The notes beneath the pieces were generated by a model. It ran no database searches and was not told the origin of the DNA. It worked only from the letters and a program-made list of their open reading frames with translations. Shown in pieces: positions 22,619-33,620 of a stretch of 64,000 nucleotides of DNA. Every line of letters starts with the position of its first letter. The stretch's first letter is position 1. The stretch comes from Schistosoma haematobium (taxonomy: Eukaryota > Platyhelminthes > Trematoda > Strigeidida > Schistosomatidae): NCBI RefSeq assembly GCF_000699445.3, contig NC_067197.1:32161809-32225808 (forward strand). Direction: 5' to 3'. A program made the translations under genes and the position numbers.

Positions 22619-22774
22619 TTTTTTTCAGCACCTGCAATGAAAATTAACTGTAGGAATAATGACCAATGTTGCTCAAGGACGCTGGTGACAATCTGGATGC
22701 TGATTGGTCGAAACAATTAACCTGAATCTCGTCCAATTACAAGGTTCAAAATTTTTCTCCACCCCGTCGCCAAT

Positions 22775-23146
22775 TGTTATGAATTTACGTTGTGAGACTG
22801 CACGGTTTGATAAGCAGCGTTTATTGATCGATTCGGTGAGAGTGACACGGAAAACACGTACGGACGGCCTAGAGTCTCTATTGGTCCCGCTTCCCTGTCT
22901 AGCCCAGTCAGTTGAGTCCAGAACACAAGTCACAACCTCTGAGATATGAATCACTATATTTCAAACATACTTTGTTTATATACTAGTCAAGCATACCACA
23001 GCGTACCATAAAAATAGTAAACAACATTTACGCAATATGTAACGAATGAATTAAATAATAGCCAATAGGGAATGTACATTTAAAGTCCAAGGACACCACT
23101 GGACTTAACATGATAATTATTGGTCTATTCTTCCGCATCCACAACA
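22775..23146 (-). repeat. LTR b (372 bp)
   Basis: Internal LTR of the array, shared between two units. Same length and ends as the others. Confidence 0.93.
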
Positions 23147-23477
23147 CCTCCCCTTTTTTTTGAAGATCCGGAGTTGATATCCGGATTTTGAAATTTTCTG
23201 GGTTCATCCTCCCCCACGAAATAATGTTGGGTCCTCATATTCCCAAGTTAGAATTAACTTGACTTTATTTAACACATAATTGTCAGATTGAACAGGGAGT
23301 CACTGAAAGTGATTAAATAGTGGGGAACAATGTCGCTTGATATGAGGTCACCAACGTTTGATTCTTCTGGAACATTGTCACGGGATTTGTTGAAAATCTC
23401 ATTTGTAAACAGTTGATCACTGCGATAATCAACATCTATCAAAATTGTATTAGATTTCTGATCATCATTTAATGCAT

Positions 23478-24017
23478 TTAACACATTTTCTGGTACAAAA
23501 GATCTAGATAATAAGATTCGTCAGAATCTCCTGTTGTTGAATGATGAGGACCATTTGAAACAGCTGGATTCAGTGTACCGCACGATTTGTTCCCTGTTCC
23601 GTTGTGGGCGGGTACTGCAATTAATTTATGAGCATTTAATAAGAGATCCTCCTGTGAGCTGGGTACATCACTGTCTGTACACGTTTCAGGAACAGTGGGA
23701 TTTGAACCCACGACAGGGAACGTTTCGGAATTTGACATTTCTGGACAACTGGGTGGACCATGAATAACTGTCTCGTTTACATCACTGGTCGTCCGGGATT
23801 CACAGAGGCTTTTATAAACAGCTTCATATGTTCTGCAGTTGTTTTCCAGCTCAGTCTGCAGATGAGAAATGAATTCACCAACTTCTGTTGCACCTCCGAA
23901 ACATGGAACATTTACCAACAGCGTGCGTAAATTTTCTAAAAAATTTAACTGGCTATTTTTGAAGCACTGCTGTTGTTGCTCAAGTAGAAGCTGTAATCGA
24001 TCGGAAAAGGTAGTCAT
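23478..24017 (-). pseudogene. Non-autonomous LTR element protein, frameshifted copy 2
   Basis: Identical to the intact copy up to a run of A's (plus-strand position about 23495-23500) that has four A's instead of five. The frame then ends after ...LLYQKMC at 179 codons. The remaining C-terminal part stays open in another frame (23269-23484). Confidence 0.75.
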
Positions 24018-24173
24018 TTTTTTTCAGCACCTGCAATGAAAATTAACTGTAGGAATAATGACCAATGTTGCTCAAGGACGCTGGTGACAATCTGGATGCT
24101 GATTGGTCGAAACAATTAACCTGAATCTCGTCCAATTACAAGGTTCAAAATTTTTCTCCACCCCGTCGCCAAT

Positions 24174-24545
24174 TGTTATGAATTTACGTTGTGAGACTGC
24201 ACGGTTTGATAAGCAGCGTTTATTGATCGATTCGGTGAGAGTGACACGGAAAACACGTACGGACGGCCTAGAGTCTCTATTGGTCCCGCTTCCCTGTCTA
24301 GCCCAGTCAGTTGAGTCCAGAACACAAGTCACAACCTCTGAGATATGAATCACTATATTTCAAACATACTTTGTTTATATACTAGTCAAGCATACCACAG
24401 CGTACCATAAAAATAGTAAACAACATTTACGCAATATGTAACGAATGAATTAAATAATAGCCAATAGGGAATGTACATTTAAAGTCCAAGGACACCACTG
24501 GACTTAACATGATAATTATTGGTCTATTCTTCCGCATCCACAACA
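24174..24545 (-). repeat. LTR c (372 bp)
   Basis: Internal LTR of the array, same length and ends as the others. Confidence 0.93.
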
Positions 24546-24875
24546 CCTCCCCTTTTTTTTGAAGATCCGGAGTTGATATCCGGATTTTGAAATTTTCTGG
24601 GTTCATCCTCCCCACGAAATAATGTTGGGTCCTCATATTCCCAAGTTAGAATTAACTTGACTTTATTTAACACATAATTGTCAGATTGAACAGGGAGTCA
24701 CTGAAAGTGATTAAATAGTGGGGAACAATGTCGCTTGATATGAGGTCACCAACGTTTGATTCTTCTGGAACATTGTCACGGGATTTGTTGAAAATCTCAT
24801 TTGTAAACAGTTGATCACTGCGATAATCAACATCTATCAAAATTGTATTAGATTTCTGATCATCATTTAATGCAT

Positions 24876-25415
24876 TTAACACATTTTCTGGTACAAAAGA
24901 TCTAGATAATAAGATTCGTCAGAATCTCCTGTTGTTGAATGATGAGGACCATTTGAAACAGCTGGATTCAGTGTACCGCACGATTTGTTCCCTGTTCCGT
25001 TGTGGGCGGGTACTGCAATTAATTTATGAGCATTTAATAAGAGATCCTCCTGTGAGCTGGGTACATCACTGTCTGTACACGTTTCAGGAACAGTGGGATT
25101 TGAACCCACGACAGGGAACGTTTCGGAATTTGACATTTCTGGACAACTGGGTGGACCATGAATAACTGTCTCGTTTACATCACTGGTCGTCCGGGATTCA
25201 CAGAGGCTTTTATAAACAGCTTCATATGTTCTGCAGTTGTTTTCCAGCTCAGTCTGCAGATGAGAAATGAATTCACCAACTTCTGTTGCACCTCCGAAAC
25301 ATGGAACATTTACCAACAGCGTGCGTAAATTTTCTAAAAAATTTAACTGGCTATTTTTGAAGCACTGCTGTTGTTGCTCAAGTAGAAGCTGTAATCGATC
25401 GGAAAAGGTAGTCAT
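24876..25415 (-). pseudogene. Non-autonomous LTR element protein, frameshifted copy 3
   Basis: The natural start is the ATG at 25415; a longer open frame upstream runs through the primer-binding region and is not part of the protein. It carries the same one-base deletion as copy 2, showing that copies 2 and 3 descend from one another within the array. Confidence 0.75.
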
Positions 25416-25572
25416 TTTTTTTTCAGCACCTGCAATGAAAATTAACTGTAGGAATAATGACCAATGTTGCTCAAGGACGCTGGTGACAATCTGGATGCTG
25501 ATTGGTCGAAACAATTAACCTGAATCTCGTCCAATTACAAGGTTCAAAATTTTTCTCCACCCCGTCGCCAAT

Positions 25573-25944
25573 TGTTATGAATTTACGTTGTGAGACTGCA
25601 CGGTTTGATAAGCAGCGTTTATTGATCGATTCGGTGAGAGTGACACGGAAAACACGTACGGACGGCCTAGAGTCTCTATTGGTCCCGCTTCCCTGTCTAG
25701 CCCAGTCAGTTGAGTCCAGAACACAAGTCACAACCTCTGAGATATGAATCACTATATTTCAAACATACTTTGTTTATATACTAGTCAAGCATACCACAGC
25801 GTACCATAAAAATAGTAAACAACATTTACGCAATATGTAACGAATGAATTAAATAATAGCCAATAGGGAATGTACATTTAAAGTCCAAGGACACCACTGG
25901 ACTTAACATGATAATTATTGGTCTATTCTTCCGCATCCACAACA
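25573..25944 (-). repeat. LTR d (372 bp)
   Basis: Outermost 5' LTR in the coding orientation, followed on the plus strand by the cttta duplication. Confidence 0.93.
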
Positions 25945-25949
25945 CTTTA

Positions 25950-26439
25950 TAATCATTCTCATTGGGTTGTTCTTTGTTGTTGTTGTTGTTGGTTATCCTG
26001 TACGACCGTTCAGTGCTTCACGGTCACTTCTTGAAGGTCAAAATGATTTGTAGTAAGGTGCCAAGTTTTTATCGATATGATCATAATATTACTGATCAAC
26101 CTAACTTTGTGTGGATATAATATGCGATAAAATGAGTATGATCAAGGTAATTACGATAAAAAGGAATGAATGTGACATAGGAAAAATGGATGGGTGGATT
26201 AAGAAAGATGTAAACATTAAAGGAATTTGGATAAGAAGTCTATAATATCCAGTTCAGGTGTCTGATGATCCGGTCGCTGAACACCGTAAACATCGATGCT
26301 GGATATACCTCTTCTGGATACTTCAATTCGGTTTTCAGGAGTTCATCCAGATGACTTCAGCTATGTAGAGTGACCGTAGTCTAGCTTCTTGAGATAGGTC
26401 ATTTGGAACTTGACACAATCAATAGAAAGTTCTATAGAA
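25950..26439. other. Unassigned, small repeat scraps
   Basis: Contains a (gtt)n tract near 25976-25991, a 25-base scrap resembling the SINE ribozyme 3' side near 26003-26025, and the inverted end of the 10560-11110 repeat near 26040-26100. No gene seen. Confidence 0.4.
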
Positions 26440-27085
26440 TTGAATATGATGTTCACTATGTATTAAGTGAGAAAGAATGTGACTGTTAACCGACCTAGTG
26501 AATTATATTCCCAAGCATCCTTGTACACGTTCACGAGCACACAAGGATAAAGCGTTCGTAGTACGGCCTATGTAACTAGGTCAACTGGAGCATTTTAATT
26601 TGTATGCACACATTAGGAGCAAATCATCGGTAACCTATCCTTGATTTGTTGTATAAGTGCTCGTTTGGCTGAGATTATATGCAACCTGACGGTGGGAAAT
26701 GTCCTTTCAATAGGTCTTTTGATTCGACCTGTTAATATTCCACCTGTTATGTCCCCATTCAAATAGGGTTTTGATAAGGGGCTTTCTTTACTGACCACGT
26801 CAGGTGTGGATTTCCTCAAAATCACTCTAATATTATCTTCATGACCATTTAGATAAGATGGTGTTTTGATGCACTGCTTGAAGCTACTGATATTTCTATA
26901 AGTAGTAAAGAAATCAGTAATGACAATAACAGCGTCAATTTAAGCCCTATAAATAAATTAACAAGTTCAGATTATATCAAGAGATATTTATACTTACTTA
27001 GGTAACTATTAATACGGAGAATACAGGTTAATCAACAGTAATTATTGAGCGACATAAAGGTGCCAGTCCTAAAAGAGGTTAATCG
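26440..27085 (-). mobile_element. Penelope-like element fragment (inverted partner of 15425-16078)
   Basis: High-identity inverted copy of 15425-16078. Its frame 26613-26825 carries the same basic linker and KDRLP, but stops before the YIG motif because of changes after the methionine-isoleucine-cysteine. Downstream codons on the minus strand still resemble the GIY-YIG start. Confidence 0.6.
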
Positions 27086-27472
27086 TGGAAATTTTGGACC
27101 ATGAAACTAGGGAATATTTGTTCGAGTGATATATGAAGTATCTGCACTCTCTATACTGCAAATAATTCCAAGTGGTGAGTATGAACTGAGGAATAATTTC
27201 TGTTTCAAGCTACCTGCCAGTTACCTTCAACCATCTTACATCCCAACCTTTCATAACTTCGCAAACAGATGGTTGATTGTAGTAGATGTCTACCAGAAGT
27301 GACTGAATCAGGAATTTATGTTCATCTTCACTTTATAATAAAGTATTTGCTACTTTGTGGTAGATCGACCCGTCTTTTTTGAAAGAACCCTGATCACATA
27401 TGCCGTTATAATCCTTCTTAGAAATTTTCCATATCAATTCGTGAATCTCTACAATACTGAAGTTTGCAGGCA
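27086..27472. other. Unassigned flank of the gypsy element
   Basis: AT-rich, no recognisable feature. Confidence 0.4.
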
Positions 27473-27477
27473 GTGAC

Positions 27478-27759
27478 TGTAGTGAAGAAGAACACGGTTG
27501 AGGACAACCAAATTGTATTTAGGACAAATTACAGAATTACTTGGTAAAATAGAAAAACCATATAGTAAATCGTTAATTTGCAAAATATCATTCTATCATA
27601 TCTAATGTCTCGCATTTCATTGTTCATGCGACTTCTTACAAATTCCATTGTTTTCTCGCTCTTCTTTTCTTGATCTTCTCCATCTTCTGCTGCCAGACAT
27701 TACGTTCTTTTGACTCACGTTATATACTACTTATATCAATATAAGTAGCACGCACCACA
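27478..27759 (-). repeat. Gypsy 3' LTR
   Basis: 282 bp. The integrase frame ends inside it (stop at 27736-27738). Confidence 0.95.
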
Positions 27760-29030
27760 CTCGTCCCCCCTTTTAACAAGTTGCTGTCGTAGTCTTTCTG
27801 ATCTCCGTACCGCTGTGTTGTTTGGTGCTTTTCGTGATTCACACCCATGATGATCTTGAAACCATCTCTGTAGTTGACTAGCATTTACGCGCTTCTGCTT
27901 GTCTTCTCTCCGAATAGTGTAGACCGAGCCGCGTCTCTCCGTTATAACATACGGTCCTTCCCATTTTGGGGCCAGCTTCCCCGACCCTGCTATGTTACTT
28001 TTTCGTTCTCTACACTTTACTAGGTCCCCCACTGCAAATGGTTTCCACGTTCTCCTCTGTTGTTCTGCCTTCTTTGTGTCTGATATTTGTTTCTTTTTCA
28101 CGTTCCTTATTGCCTCTCTCCTCTCTTTTCTTAACCTTGTTGTCGTCCACTTCTGTTGTTGTGGCCAGGTCTTATTATGCATTGGAAGTCGTGGTTGTCT
28201 GCCATACATGAGCAAGAAAGGTGACTTCTTGGTTGTTCCTTGTGTGGAGGAACGATGTGCCAGCAAAATCAATGGTAACTCTTTCTCCCAATTTCCTCCT
28301 TTTGATGCTAACCATTCCTTTAACGTCCGATTGTTTCTCTCTGTAAGCCCGTTTGTCTGAGGATGATACGGTGTAGTTCGTATTCTCTTGATGCCAAACT
28401 GCTTTAAACGGGCTTTAAACTCGTCACTTTCAAAACAGGGACCCTGGTCAGTTAATATCATCTTCGGTATTCCGTGACACGCTACAATATGCCGGATTAC
28501 CACCTCGGTCACTGTCCTTGCCCGCTGGTCTGCAATGGGTACGGCATCTACCCAACGTGTAGCATGTTCCGTCATCACTAACAGGTACTGGTTACCGCTC
28601 GCCGTCTGTGGAAACGGTCCCATCACATCCACCGACCATAGATCACCGACTGCGGTTACTGGGATTGACTGTAATGGCGGTTGTGTGTATCGATCGCTTT
28701 CCATTAGCTGACACTGCTGGCAGGTTAACACGTATTCAGCCACATCTTCTCTCATGCTCGGCCAGTATGCACTTTGTCGTAGTAAGTCCGTCGTTCTTGC
28801 GATGCCTGTATGTGCTACCTGGTGACACTCGTGTATCACTTTGCGCCGCCAGTCTTTCGGGATCACCGCCACCCAATTTTCATCATCGTCCTGCCAGGTC
28901 AGCACTCCATATGAGTTCACTCTCAGTCGGTCCTTTTGCCGAAGCAGCGTTATTACCTCCTTGTCCATTGTTCGTTTATCTACGTCTGCTCCCTCTTTTA
29001 TCACTCTGATTACCTCTCGAAGGTTAGGGT
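27736..29030 (-). CDS. Integrase part of gypsy pol
   Basis: At least 422 codons on the minus strand. The first methionine is at 29004, but codons upstream to about 29045 align with the family linker, so the domain is entered from the preceding frame. An HHCC zinc-binding region is visible (H..CHQVAHTG, then TCQQCQ). The catalytic D,D,E is visible in VDVMGPFP, TDQGPCFE and NGLTERNNR. A C-terminal basic region with GPYVI resembles the GPY/F module found after the core. It inserts the cDNA into chromosomal DNA. All catalytic residues are present. Confidence 0.93.
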
Positions 29031-29054
29031 CAGCTTTCTGCTGCCGGACGAGTT

Positions 29055-30733
29055 CTAATGGGTCTCCTCTAAACTATTCACCGCGTATGCTGTTAATGGC
29101 AGGTCGGCTTCCATGTCTGGTCTTGACAAATAATCTGCCATTACGTTTTCTTTTCCTGGAACATGGCCGATACTGAAATCGTATTCTTGCAGGCGTATCA
29201 TCCATCGCGCCAACTTCCCTCGGGGTCTCTTGCTGTTTTCAACCACTGCAGGGGTTTATGGTCGGTCTCAATGTGAAATCGTCTACCTAAAAGGTATGGT
29301 CTCCATTTTTCCACTGCCCACACGATCGCTAAACACTCCTTTTCGATGGTTGAATATTTCTGTTCAGCAGGTGTGAGGACGCGACTCGCGTATTCCACCA
29401 CTCTATCAGCCTGACTCAACACAGCACCTATACCATGATCACTCGCGTCTGTGGCCACTGTAAACAGTCTTCCCGGTTCAGGCAGTCTGAGCGTCATCTG
29501 GCGATCGTCTAGCATGTTTTTGATTCGGTTGAACGTTTGTTCGGCAGTCTCAGTCCACGTAAACTTGGTGCTGCTTAATAACTTATATAAGGGTGCTGCT
29601 ATTTCGTTGAAATTCTTGATAAACCGACTGTAGAACGCCGCTCTTCCCAGGAACTGTCTCAACTTCCTTTTCGAATTAGGTACTGCAATATTTTTTATGG
29701 TAAGAATTTTCTCCGGCAATGGTTTTATTTCTCCATTTCCCACTTTATGTCCCAACAATGTGACGCTACTTTTCGCTATCTGCGACTTGTCCTTATTAAT
29801 CCGAAGTCCAAATTCGTCAATTCGCTTTAAGACCGCTTCCACATGCTTGATGTGATCTGCTTCTGTTTGACTGTACACAACTACATCGTCGCCATATACC
29901 TCGACATTATCTAGATTCTTGAGCAGTAGTGTCATTAATCTTCTCAACGTGAACGGTGCACCCGCCAACCCGAACGGCATTCGTTTAAATTGATACTGTT
30001 TATCACTTACAGTAAACGCTGTCTTGCTTCGATCACTCTGTTTTATAGGCAGTTGCCAATAACCTGACCGTAAATCCAGCACTGTAAACACCGTGGCATT
30101 CTGTAGCCGATCTAATGTTTCCGCCACTGTTGGCATTGCACAAGGCTTCAGGTCTGTTATATTATTCAATTCTCTGAAGTCGACACAAAATCTATACTTT
30201 CCATTTGGTTTCTTTACCAAGAGTACCGGCGAGCTATATGGACTGTCCGCTTCCTCAATTATACCTTCTTTTAACATTTCCTGGACCTGACGATTTACCT
30301 CGGCCTCTAAATGCACCGGGACACGACGTGTTGCAAATATATTTACTCGACTGTTCTTTATCGGTATTTCGTGCTTTACTCTGTCACAATATCCATACGG
30401 CTCCCCATCTCCAGTGAATAGTTTGGCATACTTTTTGCATAACTCGTGAATGTTTAGCTTCTTTGACGAGACATCCGCTGCAACTCTTATTTCAGCAACT
30501 TCGCTACTTTCGTGTATTGTCAATGAACCATATTTCGTGACCACCTTACCGCTTCTTAAGTCAACTATCGCTTTTACTTCTCTTAGGAAATCTGCTCCTA
30601 ATATCGGTCTCGATAAACTTGTGGTTACGACGAACGGAAAATTTATCTCAGCATCCCCCACTTTTACGATACTGTTAGATACGCCAAACACCTCTAACAT
30701 ATGGCCCCTATCGTGTGGACAGCTAATGTACAC
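29055..30733 (-). pseudogene. Protease end, reverse transcriptase and RNase H of gypsy pol (frame-broken)
   Basis: From about 30733 the frame carries the second protease motif (ILGADFL), then RT with FCVDFRELN, TVLDLRSGYWQL (first catalytic Asp), MPFGLAGAP and the YGDD box, where most gypsy elements have Y-I/V/L-DD. It continues into RNase H with ATDASDHGIGAVL, EKECLAIVWAVEKWR and TDHKPLQWL. Near 29220 the frame shifts by -1 at a run of C's (minus strand), continuing as the RNase H end and chromodomain-free linker to 29055. A second -1 offset near 29055-29060 at another C run separates it from integrase. Confidence 0.9.
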
Positions 30734-31587
30734 GGCTTGATTCTCTTACATTGCTCTTTGCCTATTAACGATACTGCTGCACCTGTATCGATCAGACAAA
30801 CTAAATCTCGCTCATTTATGTTCACTCTCGTATATACTGCCCCTCTGTCTACTAACGCAACAATCCCCAGATTCCTAGGATAGAAAGAACAATCGTTGTA
30901 ACGTCTAACATATCTGCGTCTTCGTCTTGTTGGACAGTTTAACTTCCAATGTCCTGTCCCTCCACAAGCGTAACATTTATCGTTCCTTTTATTGTTCACT
31001 CGTATTGCTGCAATCTCACGCTCCAGCTCCTCAATCTTCTTCTCGACATTACTCATCTCCTGCTTTTCGCACCTGACTGGAGCTACTGTTCGCGTCATCA
31101 GCTGACGAGTCACCTTCGCCAGTTCACTGATATCCATCGGTTGCGCTGCGTTCACCAGTTTCAGTTGTTGGGAGACGGTGGCAGGCACACTCTCGATAAA
31201 CTGTGACGCCAACAACTGTGCCTCCGACTCCTCATCCAGACTCGGCAGTGCACGGCGTAACAATCTGGTAAGCTCCACAGCCAGCACCAGTGGGTCACCA
31301 TCGACCGGCAACCTCGCCAACCGGAACTTCTGCAGCGCGTTCTCTCTGTCCACTGGGCTGTCAAACTCCGCCGCCAACCGCTCCGTGACTGCCTCCCATG
31401 TCGTCTTCTCGCCAGCACCGTCCAAGCTGTCATACACAGCCTTCGCCCTGCCTCTGAGCAGCGTCCCCAGCACCACCAACTTCGCCTTCGGCTCCTTCAC
31501 TCCCACCAGCTCCGCCACGGCCTCAAACTCCTTCAGGAAGCTCAGCACATCTCCGTCCTCAAACTCCTTCGGCCACGGAATCTTCAT
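30694..31587 (-). CDS. Gag with zinc knuckle, running into protease
   Basis: Start chosen at the ATG at 31587; an upstream TTG-initiated extension would begin in the primer-binding site and is unlikely. Residues about 1-170 form a helical, Leu-rich capsid-like region. A coiled-coil-like KKIEELEREIAAI precedes the knuckle CYACGGTGHWKLNC (CX2CX4HX4C). The protease active site LIDTGA follows near the end, so gag and protease are fused. The frame ends after the first half of protease. The second half (ILGADFL) is in the -1 frame, overlapping by 40 bp, with a G run at the likely offset point. Confidence 0.9.
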   Translation of the reverse strand: MKIPWPKEFEDGDVLSFLKEFEAVAELVGVKEPKAKLVVLGTLLRGRAKAVYDSLDGAGEKTTWEAVTERLAAEFDSPVDRENALQKFRLARLPVDGDPLVLAVELTRLLRRALPSLDEESEAQLLASQFIESVPATVSQQLKLVNAAQPMDISELAKVTRQLMTRTVAPVRCEKQEMSNVEKKIEELEREIAAIRVNNKRNDKCYACGGTGHWKLNCPTRRRRRYVRRYNDCSFYPRNLGIVALVDRGAVYTRVNINERDLVCLIDTGAAVSLIGKEQCKRIKPCTLAVHTIGAIC

Positions 31588-31612
31588 CCTTAGTGGAGGC
31601 AGCGACACCAAA

Positions 31613-31894
31613 TGTAGTGAAGAAGAACACGGTTGAGGACAACCAAATTGTATTTAGGACAAATTACAGAATTACTTGGTAAAATAGAAAAACCATATAG
31701 TAAGTCGTTAATTTGCAAAATATCATTCTATCATATCTAATGTCTCGCATTTCATTGTTCATGCGACTTCTTACAAATTCCATTGTTTTCTCGCTCTTCT
31801 TTTCTTGATCTTCTCCATCTTCTGCTGCCAGACATTACGTTCTTTTGACTCACGTTATATACTACTTATATCAATATAAGTAGCACGCACCACA
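31613..31894 (-). repeat. Gypsy 5' LTR
   Basis: 282 bp, essentially identical to 27478-27759. Confidence 0.95.
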
Positions 31895-31899
31895 GTGAC

Positions 31900-33132
31900 G
31901 ACCAGATTAATTTCTCTTCAGGACTGTTCAAGTGAACAAATACACAGAGCATATTGTGATTTCGGTGGAATAATATGAATCTGTATCACATTGGTTTCAT
32001 AAATGATACGATGTTTGAGGAATTGAACTACTATTCAACATATTGTTCACTCAATCAGACTTTTAAATGATTGAATAGCAAAATGTCACAACACTCAGTC
32101 TGTGTAGTTTTCATTTATTTAGGACATAAACCAGAATGTGCACTTCCATTTGGTAAAACAAAAAGACAACTATGTATAATACATCATCAAGGAGATTAGC
32201 GTTTGAACAAACGAATTGTGATTCATTGGTTTATTTTCATAGATTACATGTTAATACTGAAAGGCTGAGTGAACAATAGCATGTAAAGAAGAGATGTGAT
32301 CGAGTCCGAAATTGTAGTGAAATATAGATTGTTCTATATTTATCAAAACTTCTTTAATCAGCATAAGTCAGTAATGGGGAAAACGAGGAATATGTGAGAA
32401 AATATCATACAGCTGTGATGTATACTACTTTTGTCCGAAGAATATTAATGACTGAAAATAACATTAATGATCATAAAATCGACTCTTGTTGAAGTCTTAG
32501 ATGTTAAGTCGTTAAGAGTTCCACACCACTATGAAACATCTATTCAACACCTAATACTTGCCAATGTTTAGTTAACTGAATGTCACTCAATGATGTTGGC
32601 TAATAATAAACTTCATTCAAATAGGCAACTTGATTATGATATTCGACTGTTTCCGAAAAACACGTTCTCTCTTATAACAATTCAGTACTTCCATTTCTAT
32701 TCACCATTTCAGTGAATAACGCGTCGATGTTTGAAGTGATTATGTAACGAATTCAGTTCTCTGTATGAACATCAATATTAGGACGATTGTTCATCCTCCT
32801 GACGCGTCCTACATGCAACATAACGTACAACATACAGTCGATTGTATGTCATTACTCAACTTTAAGAATCATTTGTGACCACATGCCAATATTGAGATAA
32901 ATCACTGAGAATTTATAAATGACAATTGAGATTACTTGAATACAGTGGTCTAACAAATAAGATGGACTACAGATGTTGTATAAGCAAATCATAATGAATA
33001 ATCTTATACATTCTTTCAACTTCTCTAATATACTGAACCATACTGACTGACGCATAATAATATCGTGTGAATATTTCTTTCTTTTTAATCGAATTAATTC
33101 ACATTTCGCAAAAGGGTTTTTGTGCAAATTGT
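31900..33132. other. Unassigned
   Basis: AT-rich, no element or gene recognised. A 91-codon minus-strand frame at 32852-33127 has no visible motif. Confidence 0.4.
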
Positions 33133-33620
33133 AATAATCTGTAGCATGGCGTCGAGTTGCGGTTGACCATGATCACCACTACAAGAAGATCGCGTACCAG
33201 AACAGACTAAACGTTCGGATAAACCGAACTTCCAAAACAACGATTTGTCTACAATAGCCGGTACTTCATTGAATAATACACAAAATTTGGTTACCAACCT
33301 CAACTTGTGAGGTGTCTGAGGCGTTTAAACGCATCCTTCAACTATGAAAATAAAAAACTCCCTGAAACAGTAACACAAAGAATAATAATAACGTAGGATA
33401 GTACAAAAGACAGCTGATAGCTGTGTCGATATTTGACAACAGTTTATGAACAACCGAAAACCGAACCAACAGCAAAACAATATGGAAACTGTTGCATTTA
33501 GACAAATGCATGAAACTGTGGATAACCGCTGCAGTGACTAGGGTATAGTAATTAAAATGATAAATACAATGATAAGTACAATAAACGTAATAAATATATG
33601 TGAACATTTCAGAGTGTTAC
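33133..33620. repeat. Possible LTR relic related to 36063-36469
   Basis: Begins tgtagcatggcgtcgagttg, close to tgtagcgtggcgtcgagttg at 36063, and stays similar for about 60-180 bases. Its end cannot be placed. It may be an old LTR of the same family. Confidence 0.35.

Larger units (their letters stand above)
21369..25949 (-). mobile_element. Tandem array of a non-autonomous LTR retrotransposon (LTR-int)x3-LTR
   Basis: Four LTRs of exactly 372 bp (21374-21745, 22775-23146, 24174-24545, 25573-25944) alternate with three internal regions of 1029, 1027 and 1027 bp. The complete array is flanked once by the 5-bp duplication cttta (21369-21373 and 25945-25949), so it was inserted or expanded at one site. 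On the minus strand each LTR starts TGTTG and ends AACA. The internal begins with a primer-binding site TGGCGACGGGGTGGAG after a short spacer, and ends in a polypurine tract of A's and GGGGAGG right before the 3' LTR. The internals encode only one short protein, with no protease, reverse transcriptase or integrase. Confidence 0.92.
27473..31899 (-). mobile_element. Complete Ty3/gypsy-type LTR retrotransposon
   Basis: Two 282-bp LTRs (27478-27759 and 31613-31894), starting TGT and ending ACA, are flanked by the 5-bp duplication gtgac (27473-27477 and 31895-31899). I found one difference between the LTRs (taaatcg versus taagtcg), so insertion is very recent. In coding (minus) order: 5' LTR, primer-binding site TGGTGTCGCTGCCTCCAC two bases after it, gag with zinc knuckle, protease, RT, RNase H, integrase, polypurine tract (AAAAGGGGGG), 3' LTR. 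The domain order RT-RNaseH-integrase is Ty3/gypsy. The coding region is interrupted by three one-base frame offsets. Confidence 0.96.

Noticed and set aside
24876..25514. 212-codon protein starting at 25514 in the LTR array
   Set aside because: The extra N-terminal codons run through untranslated sequence after the primer-binding site. The other copies start at the conserved ATG of MTTFSDR.
22704..25747. Repeated 81-codon plus-strand frames in the LTR array
   Set aside because: They run antisense through LTR sequence and recur only because the LTR does.
21371..25949. CRISPR-like or satellite array
   Set aside because: The 1.4-kb ladder has LTR ends, primer-binding site, polypurine tract and a target duplication, so it is a retrotransposon array.
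30694..31611. Gag starting at 31611
   Set aside because: That start would be a TTG codon inside the primer-binding site; the ATG at 31587 is more plausible.
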